A model generated the notes under the pieces. That model worked only from the letters and a program-made list of their open reading frames with translations. It ran no database searches and had not been told where the DNA came from. This document shows positions 8,529 to 16,799 of a DNA stretch of 64,000 bases, piece by piece. Both the position numbers and the translations under genes were made by a program. This DNA comes from Thermoanaerobaculia bacterium. GTDB taxonomy: Bacteria; Acidobacteriota; Thermoanaerobaculia; UBA5066. The stretch is from NCBI GenBank assembly GCA_022071945.1, contig JAJVIN010000011.1, forward strand, positions 10,921-74,920. Direction: 5' to 3'. Position 1 is the first letter of the stretch; every line of letters begins with the position of its first letter.

Positions 8529-9425
8529 CTACGAGCAGCCAAAGAAGGGGTCGGCGGATCCAGGCGTGATTAAGTTCCAGGCCGGATCGATGGGCGCGGG
8601 TGGCCACGGCTCCGACGCACTGTTTCGATGAAGAGGAACGTGACGAATCCAGCCATCGTGTTGCTCGTACCAGTTTTCTTCGAGCTCCAGGCACGTGCTA
8701 TTGTCGACTCCCGAGCAGTTCCAGTAGTACCGAATCACCATCACGTCGGCCCATGTCTCGGGAGTGGCCCAGGGGTTACGATTCACTGTAATCGGACCCC
8801 AGGTCTCGTGAATGATGTATTCACCCAGCCTTCCATCGGTGCACACACAACTCTCGCACCCCATTGTATCGGTGACGCTGCTTACGATCACTTCTCCCGG
8901 AAGTCCCGCATGCACCCACCTTTTCGTCATAGGCACATTCGTATTGAACTTGAACTTCTTGTACGAATAGGGATCAAACCATCTCATCTCCGTTATCCAA
9001 GAATAGATGTACCCATCGTCGTAGAGATTGATATCCCAAGCGTCACTTCCGACTCCGTTGAAGCCCTTTACATAGTTGATCTTGTCCGGCCAGACCTTGG
9101 TCGAAAGGTGGAACGCCCCCCCGTCCCAAACATGGTTGACATCTCGATCCGGAGAATCGAGCGTCATCCAGTCCAGCATGTCGATCATGATGACGATCGG
9201 CGGCCACCAGGAACGATCTTGCGAAGGGGCTACAGCTACGAACTGCTTAGCAAGACCGAATGGTTCCTTTGCTAGACCCAAGCCGGGTTGTGGAGCTACT
9301 ACCTCCCGACCAGCGCCGTCAAGGCCACGAGGAGGTTCTCCCATTGCTTTCCCACCGCAGACGAGGGTCGCCGCTAGGAGGACAAGCATCGTTGGTAGTT
9401 GTCGCTTGGGAACTGCGGATTTCAT
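8529..9425 (-). CDS. Orphan secreted protein, aromatic- and cysteine-containing
   Basis: I recognise no family. The start at 9425 is preferred over 9440 because GGAGG lies 8 bp before it. The 298-residue product has a signal peptide (LPTMLVLLAATLVCGGKAMG) and an aromatic-rich mature part (RSWWPPIVIMIDMLDWM, ITEMRWFDPYSY). Cysteines occur as CESCVC, NCS, TCLE and the terminal FFGCS, compatible with extracytoplasmic disulfides. It probably shares a transcript with the downstream mannosyltransferase. Lower GC than its neighbours suggests horizontal gain. It could be a glycosylation substrate, but only adjacency supports that. Confidence 0.6.
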   Translation of the reverse strand: MKSAVPKRQLPTMLVLLAATLVCGGKAMGEPPRGLDGAGREVVAPQPGLGLAKEPFGLAKQFVAVAPSQDRSWWPPIVIMIDMLDWMTLDSPDRDVNHVWDGGAFHLSTKVWPDKINYVKGFNGVGSDAWDINLYDDGYIYSWITEMRWFDPYSYKKFKFNTNVPMTKRWVHAGLPGEVIVSSVTDTMGCESCVCTDGRLGEYIIHETWGPITVNRNPWATPETWADVMVIRYYWNCSGVDNSTCLELEENWYEQHDGWIRHVPLHRNSASEPWPPAPIDPAWNLITPGSADPFFGCS

Positions 9426-9569
9426 ACGGAATACCTCCATTCAACGCAGGGACTCGTACTCCCGCGCCACATACTCAGGATTTCACGTTACACCCAGTCA
9501 GTCCATGGTTTTTCTTGATCCAATCGGCGAAGCGGATGGGGTTCACCTCGCCTCCCGAGAATACCCCCC

Positions 9570-11201
9570 TCAGCTCCGGACGTAGACCTCGTAGGTGTAG
9601 ACGACCTTCTTCTCTTCCCCGCTTTTCACGTCCACTTCCCACACGACGGCGTGCCTGGGGTTCACCCTCCTCAATCCCTGAGCCGTCTTGGTGTCCTTCC
9701 CCTCTGGCTCCATCGTCAGCAGACGGCCCGAGAGTTCCTTTCGGATCTCGACCCGCGCGCCCTGAGCCATCCTGCTCCGAAGCCTGAGCTCGCCCTTGAC
9801 CTTGACGAGGTCGTACGAACTGCCGTGAAACGTCGCGGCGTTCCGCTTCCGTTCGAGCTCGATCTCGGCCCTCTCGGCAACGAGATTCAGGGCCTTGTTG
9901 ATCCTGATCGTCGCCTCCGCTCCCCGAGGCGTGTAGGCGCAGATGTCCTGTCCGGCGATCCGGCCTTCCTTGACGAACTGGGCGGGCGCCGTCGTCAGCG
10001 GCATGTTCAGGGTGTTCGTCATGCGGCAGCAGTGCCAGACCTCCTCGGCGGGCTCTGTCTCTCCCATGCGCCGTTCGGACTCGTCCAGCCCGTCCGGGAT
10101 GCTCCACGTGTAGATGTGCCGGTACGGCAGGCTCGCCTGTAGAAAGACCGTATCGGCCCGGCCCCCCTTCCGAAGCGAGAAGCCCGGAATCGAATAGAAG
10201 AAGAGGTCTTCGGATGAGACCCCCTCGACATCCGAAAGATCCGCGAGGGCGAACCCTCCTTCGGACTGGGACGGGGCGAGGACGTTCGAGAGGACGGCCT
10301 GCTGGGTCAAAACGCCGGGACGCGCCGCTCGGCCCCGGGCCCAGGGCGAGGACTCACCTGCCACCGCCGACAGGAAGTCCGACAGGCTCTGCTTGAGATT
10401 CATCGGACTCGTCACGTCGCCGAACTTGACGTTCGGGAATCCCGTCACGAGCTCGAGAGTCACGTTCTCGAGGTCCGTCAGCTCGTTGATCACGGAGGCC
10501 TTTGCGCTGAAGCGGGCCATCTTGGCGTCGCTGATGTCGATCAGGTAGCTCGGGGCCCACGTGAAGCCCTTCGCGAGATACGAGACCCGAACGGACTCGG
10601 CGGAGGAGGGCTGGGCCAGCTGCAGACGAAGGACGGGAACCTGCCGGTTCGTCGTCGCCGCGATCACGGCCTCCTTCCCCACGACCTCGGCCCGCGACAG
10701 GGCCTGGGGATTGACGGCAACGATCCCTTCCGTCGTCTGGATCAAGACCGCTCCGGTCGCGGGCAGCGAAGACCGTGCCGAAGGCAGCCCGTCGGAGGCC
10801 GGAGCTTTGACGGTGGGAAGAACGACCCCCTCGATCACGTCCCTGTCGGCCTGAAGTCGCACCCGCCTTCCCGCATTCAGCAGCAGGAACTCCGCGATCG
10901 ACTGGACAGGTCCCTTCTCCGAGACGGTCTCCATGTCGGCCTCGAGGGACTTGACCTTCAGGCTCTCCGGGTGCTCCAGCCAGAACGTCCCGTGACTCGG
11001 CACGGGGAGAGCCTCGATCCGGACCGTTTTCGCTCCCTTCGGCAGCGTGGCAGCCGCCTGGACATGCCCCAGGCCATTCTTGAACGCCGCGACCTTCTCG
11101 ACCTTGACCGCGGTGTCTTCCGCCCGCGCCGCAAGGCCGCCCGCGCAGAGGACCAAGAGGGTGAGAGAGCACACGAGACAGGCTGGAGCCGGGTTCTTCA
11201 T
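9570..11201 (-). CDS. Secreted DUF4139-type protein
   Basis: A 543-residue protein from ATG 11201, chosen because AAGGAGGGG lies just before it and a clean signal peptide follows (CLVCSLTLLVLCAGGLAARA); a longer frame to 11231 lacks such context. Blocks such as FKNGLGHVQAAATLPKGAKT and VSYLAKGFTWAPSYLIDI, plus the segment on modified N-terminal beta-sheets, match the DUF4139 proteins, beta-rich envelope proteins of unknown role. It ends in a beta-strand-like stretch (VVYTYEVYVRS) suggesting a compact C-terminal domain. Divergent from the lipoprotein cluster across 101 bp. Confidence 0.7.
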   Translation of the reverse strand: MKNPAPACLVCSLTLLVLCAGGLAARAEDTAVKVEKVAAFKNGLGHVQAAATLPKGAKTVRIEALPVPSHGTFWLEHPESLKVKSLEADMETVSEKGPVQSIAEFLLLNAGRRVRLQADRDVIEGVVLPTVKAPASDGLPSARSSLPATGAVLIQTTEGIVAVNPQALSRAEVVGKEAVIAATTNRQVPVLRLQLAQPSSAESVRVSYLAKGFTWAPSYLIDISDAKMARFSAKASVINELTDLENVTLELVTGFPNVKFGDVTSPMNLKQSLSDFLSAVAGESSPWARGRAARPGVLTQQAVLSNVLAPSQSEGGFALADLSDVEGVSSEDLFFYSIPGFSLRKGGRADTVFLQASLPYRHIYTWSIPDGLDESERRMGETEPAEEVWHCCRMTNTLNMPLTTAPAQFVKEGRIAGQDICAYTPRGAEATIRINKALNLVAERAEIELERKRNAATFHGSSYDLVKVKGELRLRSRMAQGARVEIRKELSGRLLTMEPEGKDTKTAQGLRRVNPRHAVVWEVDVKSGEEKKVVYTYEVYVRS

Positions 11202-11302
11202 GGGACCCCTCCTTCGGGTGAGAGATCTCACAGTCTAGACCGCCGGGCCCCGGGTTCCCGCCTGACAATGAGAGAGGTGCAGAATAGTCCCGGGAGACAG
11301 CC

Positions 11303-14300
11303 ATGAGATGTGCGCGATCCCTGCGCAGCCTGGGAGTCTTGGTCCTCATCGGACCCCTTGCCTCCTCGTGCAACAGGCTTCCGTGGAAGTTCTCGAAGGG
11401 GGCCACGCCCGCCGTGACCCCGTCCCCGGCAGCCGCCTCGGACCCAGACGCCAAGTCCCGGATCGAGGCCTCCTGGAAGGAAACGGCGAAGGCGCTGGAG
11501 AACGAGAAAAAGGCCGAGAAGAAAGAGACCGCCCCGGAGAGGGTCCCCTTCGACGTCGAGGCCTTCGCCGCAAAGAACCCGCCCCCCGAGACCTCGCGAT
11601 TCGCTCCGATCGGCTCGATCAGGGCTTCCGCCAGGCAGGAGGCCCGATTCGACGCCCCCGGAATCAGCATCTCCCTCTCCAGGGGCTCCCTGCCGGAAGG
11701 CACGGACCTGCCCGTGGCAAAGCTGGAGGCGGCCGACTCGCGGATTCGCGCGGCCCAGGCCGAGGGCAAGCCCGTCCTGCCCGTCGGGCCGATCCTCGAA
11801 GTTGGCCCACCCGGCCACGGCACGATCCGCTTGCAGGCCCCCGCCGAGGTGGTCCTTTCTTACTCCGACCCCCCCGAAGAAGCGGGAGGACGGCTCGTCA
11901 TCGCCACGTACGACGAGAAAGCAGGCGAGTGGCGGCCTCTGCCCACGACCGTCGACGAAGCCACTCACACCCTCCGTGCCCGCACCCCTCACTTCTCGGT
12001 CATCGGCGCCATCCTCGTCGGGCTCATCATCGGGCTCCCTCCGTCTTGGGCCTACATCAACTGGGACTATCTCAGCTCGTCGTACTGCATGGACTCGCCG
12101 AGCCAGGCCTTCGGCGTTTGCTGGCGAACCGATGCGGAGGCGCCGTCGGGGCCTTCCATCGCCGTGCCCTACAGGACGTGGTACGGCGGCACGTCCAGCT
12201 GGAATGTCCCCCAGTACGTCATCTCGCTGACCCAGTTCATGGAGCAAACCAGGACCTTCCTGCTGGATCCCTCCCACAGGTTCAAGGTCCCGGGTTCCAA
12301 GGTCTGGATCTACATCCGCAACCTCCCGGCGGGCACGGACGCCGAGCGCAACAGGAAGCTGACCGGGACGTCCTACATCGTCGTCGACAACACCCTGCCG
12401 ACGGACACACTGCAGACGGCCGCCCCTCACGAGTACTTCCACCTCTGCCAGGACCAATACCGGACCGGCGACGAGCAGGGCTGGTGGCCCGAGGCGTCCG
12501 CTCTCGCGATCGAGAACGAGGTCTTTCCCCAGAATCTCGAGTGGCTGAGGAGCTACTTCACCTCCCCGCGCAACGGCCTTGCGACGATCGAGGAGAAGCT
12601 GGAGACGGCCTCCCCCCAGCACGGGTACGAGGAGGGGGTCTTCGCCAAGTTCCTCATTCGCACGCACGGCGTCGACATCCTGCGCCAGATCTACGAGAGA
12701 TATGCGGCTCCCCAGCCCTTCGTGAGCGCGTATCAGTCGGTCCTGACGGCTCCCGCGACCGTCTCGTCACAGTGGAAGCGCTACGCGAGCGGAATCGTCG
12801 AGCCGAACGGCGGGGGGTTCCTCAGACCCGACGAGCTCCAGGCCCTGAATCGGGAAGGGCTGCGCGCCGCGACACCAATCTCCCTGAGCCGATCCGTCCC
12901 GATCCAGCGCTTCTCGCGCGCAAACGCCCCGCTCTCCGCGTACCTCTACAGGCTGCGGATACCCGACTCCGAGCTGGCGGCCTCAACGGACGGAGAACCG
13001 AGATTCGGTCCCCTCATCGTGCGATTCCAGGCCGGCGGAGACGACGACGAGCTCCACGCCTCCTTCAGCAACACACCCGACCCACAATTCAAGCCCGACC
13101 AGCAGCGAAGGGTCCGGACGTTCACAAAGGCCGATGCCGAGAAGTCCTTCGACGTCGGAACTCTGGGTCTTTCTCCCTCCGGACGCGTCGACCGCGCCTA
13201 TCTCTGGCTCGTCGACGCGACGTCCACGGACACAGGTGACGAGAACGAGATGCAGGCGATCTGGCTGATGCCTCCGCAGCAGCTGCAGATTCAGAAGGAC
13301 CCCAACCCCGACAGCGGGACTCCCTGGAAACTGTCGTGGCAGCCGAGCCCCCTCGCTTCCTTCGGCGGGGGCGGACGGCCCGCTTCCCCCGCGACAGGCG
13401 CCCTGCCCGCGGGGATCACTCAGGGAGAGCTCGTCGTGCCATTCGACGGCTACGTCGTGTACCGCCGGAAGGACCCCAACGGCCCCCCCGAGGAGGTCAA
13501 GAAGACGCAACAGCCCGAAGTCCAGCTGACCTCGGCCGAGGCCGGCGGCGCGGGCGCCTGCTATTCCTTCGCCGTGACGACCAAGCTCTGGGGAGTCGAG
13601 GGACGCTCGGAAAGCGAGAAGAGCAAGTGGCTCGCGATCCGGCCCGACATCGCCGGCTTTGAAGTCAAGGGGTCCGTCGACAAGAAGAAGGACGGGAGCT
13701 TCGTCCTCAGAGCAGAGGCGAAGGAAGACAACTCGGGAGTTCACGAAATCGAGGTTCTCGTCGAGATCGGGGGCCGGACGGAGTCGAAGACGAACCGGGT
13801 CGTCAACACCAGCGAGCGCGTGGCGGGACGGCCCGTTCGCCCCAAGGAGGACCCCTTCCTCTGGCAGCCCGGCAAGGACTGGAAGCCCGGCACGCCCTTC
13901 CGCGTCGTGGCTCGCGCCTGGCTCGTTTCGAAGAGCAACCCCTGCTACGACGAGCAGAAGCACTTCAAGGAGGTCGAGATCGGAAGCGGTGCCATCGGTG
14001 AATCCAAGGACGGAGACAACGAGCCCGAAGCCCCGGGCGTTCCGGGCATTGTCCAGGCCACGGTCGATCCCGTGGAGGAGAAGCGGCTCTCGAAGTACGT
14101 CGTCTACGTGACTCCGAACGTCTGCAACTTCGTCAATGTCGCGACCGTGAGGGACTTCGAACGCAAGGAACTGACGGGCGGGCGGGACTGCGGAGGTCCC
14201 GATCCGACCGTCCCCGTGATCAAGGAGCAACTCCTCGGGCCGTTCGAGACCGGGGACGAGGCCTGGAAGGCTTTCTGCGCGCAAGGTTCGGAGAAGATCT

Positions 14301-14404
14301 ACGCACCCAACATCGATCCGTGGGCGAGCTGGTACGTGACTTTCAGGGGGAAGCGCTACTCGCTCCACTTCGACAATTGCCGGGAGCTGCCTCGTGTCCG
14401 CTAG
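11303..14404 (+). CDS. Large lipoprotein with ZU5-like region and HExxH metalloprotease motif
   Basis: A 1033-residue protein with a signal peptide and lipobox LASSC (Cys23), so probably anchored to a membrane from outside the cytoplasm. Residues about 115-235 resemble a ZU5-type beta domain (SISLSRGSLPEGTDLPVAKL, then GEWRPLPTTV). A hydrophobic stretch at 233-247 may be buried. At 376-380 is HEYFH, followed by a Gln-rich stretch and WWPEASALAIENE with E397: the zinc pattern of gluzincin proteases. The rest (residues 430-1033) is mainly fibronectin-like beta sheet. I infer a surface metalloprotease, substrate unknown. The next gene overlaps its end by 11 bp. Confidence 0.6.
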   Translation: MRCARSLRSLGVLVLIGPLASSCNRLPWKFSKGATPAVTPSPAAASDPDAKSRIEASWKETAKALENEKKAEKKETAPERVPFDVEAFAAKNPPPETSRFAPIGSIRASARQEARFDAPGISISLSRGSLPEGTDLPVAKLEAADSRIRAAQAEGKPVLPVGPILEVGPPGHGTIRLQAPAEVVLSYSDPPEEAGGRLVIATYDEKAGEWRPLPTTVDEATHTLRARTPHFSVIGAILVGLIIGLPPSWAYINWDYLSSSYCMDSPSQAFGVCWRTDAEAPSGPSIAVPYRTWYGGTSSWNVPQYVISLTQFMEQTRTFLLDPSHRFKVPGSKVWIYIRNLPAGTDAERNRKLTGTSYIVVDNTLPTDTLQTAAPHEYFHLCQDQYRTGDEQGWWPEASALAIENEVFPQNLEWLRSYFTSPRNGLATIEEKLETASPQHGYEEGVFAKFLIRTHGVDILRQIYERYAAPQPFVSAYQSVLTAPATVSSQWKRYASGIVEPNGGGFLRPDELQALNREGLRAATPISLSRSVPIQRFSRANAPLSAYLYRLRIPDSELAASTDGEPRFGPLIVRFQAGGDDDELHASFSNTPDPQFKPDQQRRVRTFTKADAEKSFDVGTLGLSPSGRVDRAYLWLVDATSTDTGDENEMQAIWLMPPQQLQIQKDPNPDSGTPWKLSWQPSPLASFGGGGRPASPATGALPAGITQGELVVPFDGYVVYRRKDPNGPPEEVKKTQQPEVQLTSAEAGGAGACYSFAVTTKLWGVEGRSESEKSKWLAIRPDIAGFEVKGSVDKKKDGSFVLRAEAKEDNSGVHEIEVLVEIGGRTESKTNRVVNTSERVAGRPVRPKEDPFLWQPGKDWKPGTPFRVVARAWLVSKSNPCYDEQKHFKEVEIGSGAIGESKDGDNEPEAPGVPGIVQATVDPVEEKRLSKYVVYVTPNVCNFVNVATVRDFERKELTGGRDCGGPDPTVPVIKEQLLGPFETGDEAWKAFCAQGSEKIYAPNIDPWASWYVTFRGKRYSLHFDNCRELPRVR

Positions 14405-15005
14405 TTTCTTCCTCATCCTCGCGGCGGTGACGCCCCTGGCCGTCCGGGGCATCGCGCCGGGACAGTCGACGCGGGCCGACGTTCTCAAGGCCTTCGGCAA
14501 TCCCGTCAAGGCCGACTGCCGCAGGGAATGCGAGTTCAATCCCCAGCTCGACTCGAAGAAGATCGTGGTCCGTTTTTCCGGAGACACGGCCAAGGAGGTC
14601 GACGTGACCCTCGACAGGTGGGTCCGCCGCTCGGTCCTCGAGGAGGCCTGGAAGCTCCCGGCGCCCGACAGTGCCGGGAAGCGCGGTGGAGTCTGGCGAG
14701 AGGTGTACCAGGGCAAGGGAATTGTCCTGACGTTCCGCGGAGGAGGTCCGGAGAGCGGCGTCAAGGGGATCCGATATGCCTCGCCAGGATCGCTCGCCGT
14801 GGAGAAGTGGCTGGGCCTGGCGGGCCGCTCCCTGCTGATTCTGGGTTTGACGGGCGCGGCGGGTGCGGCCCTCGTCCTGACAATGAAGAAGAGAAGAGCG
14901 AAGGAAGCAGCCTCGCGGCCCACATGCCCTGCCTGCGGCCATCCTCCTCGCAAGAGAAACAGGTTCTGCACGCGCTGCGGAACCAAACTCGGGGTCGCGG
15001 AATGA
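14394..15005 (+). CDS. BamE-like membrane protein with C-terminal zinc ribbon
   Basis: A 203-residue protein starting at GTG 14394, inside the end of the preceding gene. After a signal-like segment (FFLILAAVTPLAV) comes IAPGQSTRADVLKAFGNPVK, which resembles the start of SmpA/BamE-fold domains. A single transmembrane helix (LLILGLTGAAGAALVLTM, about 141-158) is followed by a basic KKRRAK stop-transfer and a four-cysteine zinc ribbon (CPACGHP...CTRCG). The fold topology places the BamE-like part outside and the ribbon in the cytoplasm. Its stop overlaps the next start (ATGA). Function unknown. Confidence 0.6.
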   Translation: MSASFFLILAAVTPLAVRGIAPGQSTRADVLKAFGNPVKADCRRECEFNPQLDSKKIVVRFSGDTAKEVDVTLDRWVRRSVLEEAWKLPAPDSAGKRGGVWREVYQGKGIVLTFRGGGPESGVKGIRYASPGSLAVEKWLGLAGRSLLILGLTGAAGAALVLTMKKRRAKEAASRPTCPACGHPPRKRNRFCTRCGTKLGVAE

Positions 15006-16675
15006 AATCACGGTTCGTGGCGGACATGGGTCCGGGGCAGCCTCGCCTCGGTCTGGAGTTGATCGAGGACGAGATCACGATCGGGCGTGACCCGGCGTGC
15101 ACGATCTGCCTGGAGGCGGGCGGGATCTCGCGGATCCACGCGCGGCTGGTCAAGACCGCGCGCGGATACATGGTCCTCGACCAGAACAGCGTGAACGGGG
15201 TTTTCGTCAACGGAGAACGTGTTTCCCACCACCTCCTCGTGAGCGGGGACATCGTCCGGCTCGGAACGACGGACTTCACCTACACGGAAGAGGAGTCGCT
15301 CGACAAGACCGTCCTCGAGGCGGGCGCGACGGCCCGGCTCGAGGTGCCGGAAACAAAGGCCAGCCTCCGGCTCAGGGTGGAAAGCAGCCCGGTCACAAGC
15401 CTCGTCGACCGCGAGCTCGAGCTGTCAAAGGACGAGATCACGCTCGGGCGCGATTCCAGAAACGACATCGCGGTCCCGGACAAGAAGGTCTCGCGTCTGC
15501 ACGCCCGGATTCTGAGGGAGGGAGGAAAGTTCTTCCTCCTCGACAACCAGAGTGGCAACGGCACATTCCTTCGCGGCACCCGCATCGAGAAGGCCGAGAT
15601 CGTGTCCGGAGACGTGATCCTGATCGGAGAAACCGTCCTCGAGGTTCTGGGAGGGCCTCGAGCCCTCGGAGATCAAAAACAGATGCGGGTGACGGCGCCG
15701 CTCAGGCTCGAGACCTTCGAGGCCCCTCCGACGCCCGTGGCCCCGGTCGCGCTCGCCCAAAGGCCCGCGGCTCTCCCTTCGCCACCGATCGAGCGGCCCC
15801 ATCCCGCCCCGGCGCCCCTTCCTGCAAAGAAGCCTGCAGTCGAGCCCCCGGCGGGACCGCCTCCGAGGCTCGCGGCGCCCGCGCCGGAGCCTCCGGCCCC
15901 TCCGCCTCGCTTCGGGCCCCGGGAGCTCCCCCAGGAAGTGAAGCTCCCTCCTCCTCCCCCTCCACCGGCGTACTCGGCCGCTCCTCCGCTTCCCGAGAAA
16001 CGGGTGACGGCCCCGGCCCCCCCGCCCCCTCCGCCGCCAATGGAGCGATTCGACGCGCCACCGCCGGCCGCGATCCCGGCCGCCCCAGACCAGCCGGCCC
16101 CGGTTCCCCGAGATCCGGGCGGGGCTCCCCTCGCCATCGCCCTCATTGCCCTCCTGCTCGGGCTCCTCGCTTCCCTGGCGATCGTGCCCCTCTCGGAACC
16201 TCTGACCCGAGCTTCCGGCATCTCCGGCGTCGCGGAGCCCCCTCATCCCCGCGCCATCGCCGCCCTCGCGGTCGCGATCCTCTTTGCCGTGGCCTCGCTC
16301 TGGGTCTTTCTTGCCCTTGTGTGGAGCACCCTGGCCGTCAAGACCGGGACGCGGAATCCGTGGATGGCCTGGATCCCGATCCTCAACGCCGTGCTTCTCT
16401 GCAGGATCGCCAGGCGCCCGGCCTGGTGGGTCGTCCTCCTCTTCATTCCCCTCGTGAACATCGTCGTGGTGCTCATGATCTGGATGGCCATCGCTCGGCT
16501 CCGGGGCAAGCCCGTCTGGCTCGGCATCTTGACCATCGTGCCCGTCGCGGGCTTCTTCGCGATGCTGGCCCTCGCGGCGGGACCCGCTGGCCTTCAAGCC
16601 GCCTGTCAAGGATGCGGCGCCTTTCCGGAGCCTGGCGACCTCCACTGTGGAGCCTGCGGAACCGCCCTCGATTGA
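15002..16675 (+). CDS. Double-FHA membrane protein with C-terminal zinc ribbon
   Basis: A 557-residue protein starting at ATG 15002 in a 4-bp overlap; the open frame extends further upstream antisense-free but without start signals. FHA domain 1 (about 20-95) has IGRD, SRIHA and NSVNGVFVNG; FHA domain 2 (about 140-215) has LGRD, SRLHA and QSGNGTFLRG, so both keep the residues that bind phosphothreonine. A long proline-rich linker (about 225-375) leads to several transmembrane helices resembling DUF5684 (NPWMAWIPILNAVLL, then the repeat-like LLFIPLVNIVVVLMIWMA) and a CQGCG...CGACG ribbon. It should sense phosphorylated partners at the membrane; no kinase gene is nearby. Confidence 0.8.
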   Translation: MKSRFVADMGPGQPRLGLELIEDEITIGRDPACTICLEAGGISRIHARLVKTARGYMVLDQNSVNGVFVNGERVSHHLLVSGDIVRLGTTDFTYTEEESLDKTVLEAGATARLEVPETKASLRLRVESSPVTSLVDRELELSKDEITLGRDSRNDIAVPDKKVSRLHARILREGGKFFLLDNQSGNGTFLRGTRIEKAEIVSGDVILIGETVLEVLGGPRALGDQKQMRVTAPLRLETFEAPPTPVAPVALAQRPAALPSPPIERPHPAPAPLPAKKPAVEPPAGPPPRLAAPAPEPPAPPPRFGPRELPQEVKLPPPPPPPAYSAAPPLPEKRVTAPAPPPPPPPMERFDAPPPAAIPAAPDQPAPVPRDPGGAPLAIALIALLLGLLASLAIVPLSEPLTRASGISGVAEPPHPRAIAALAVAILFAVASLWVFLALVWSTLAVKTGTRNPWMAWIPILNAVLLCRIARRPAWWVVLLFIPLVNIVVVLMIWMAIARLRGKPVWLGILTIVPVAGFFAMLALAAGPAGLQAACQGCGAFPEPGDLHCGACGTALD

Positions 16676-16799
16676 GATCCGGACCGCGAGCTTTTCTCGG
16701 CAAGTGAGGAGGTCTTCAGCTCTGCCCGTGGCGCGCCCTGACAGCGAGGATGGAAGGGACAGACGCCGTGCTCCCGCGAGGACGTCTTAAACTCTACCC

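Noticed and set aside
12983-14986. Long minus-strand open frame antisense to the lipoprotein cluster
   Set aside because: Composition is that of a GC-rich shadow frame; no recognisable motifs, and the plus-strand genes have domain signatures.
15002-16675. FHA protein of a type VI or III secretion system
   Set aside because: No other secretion-system gene is in the neighbourhood, and the protein carries its own membrane helices.
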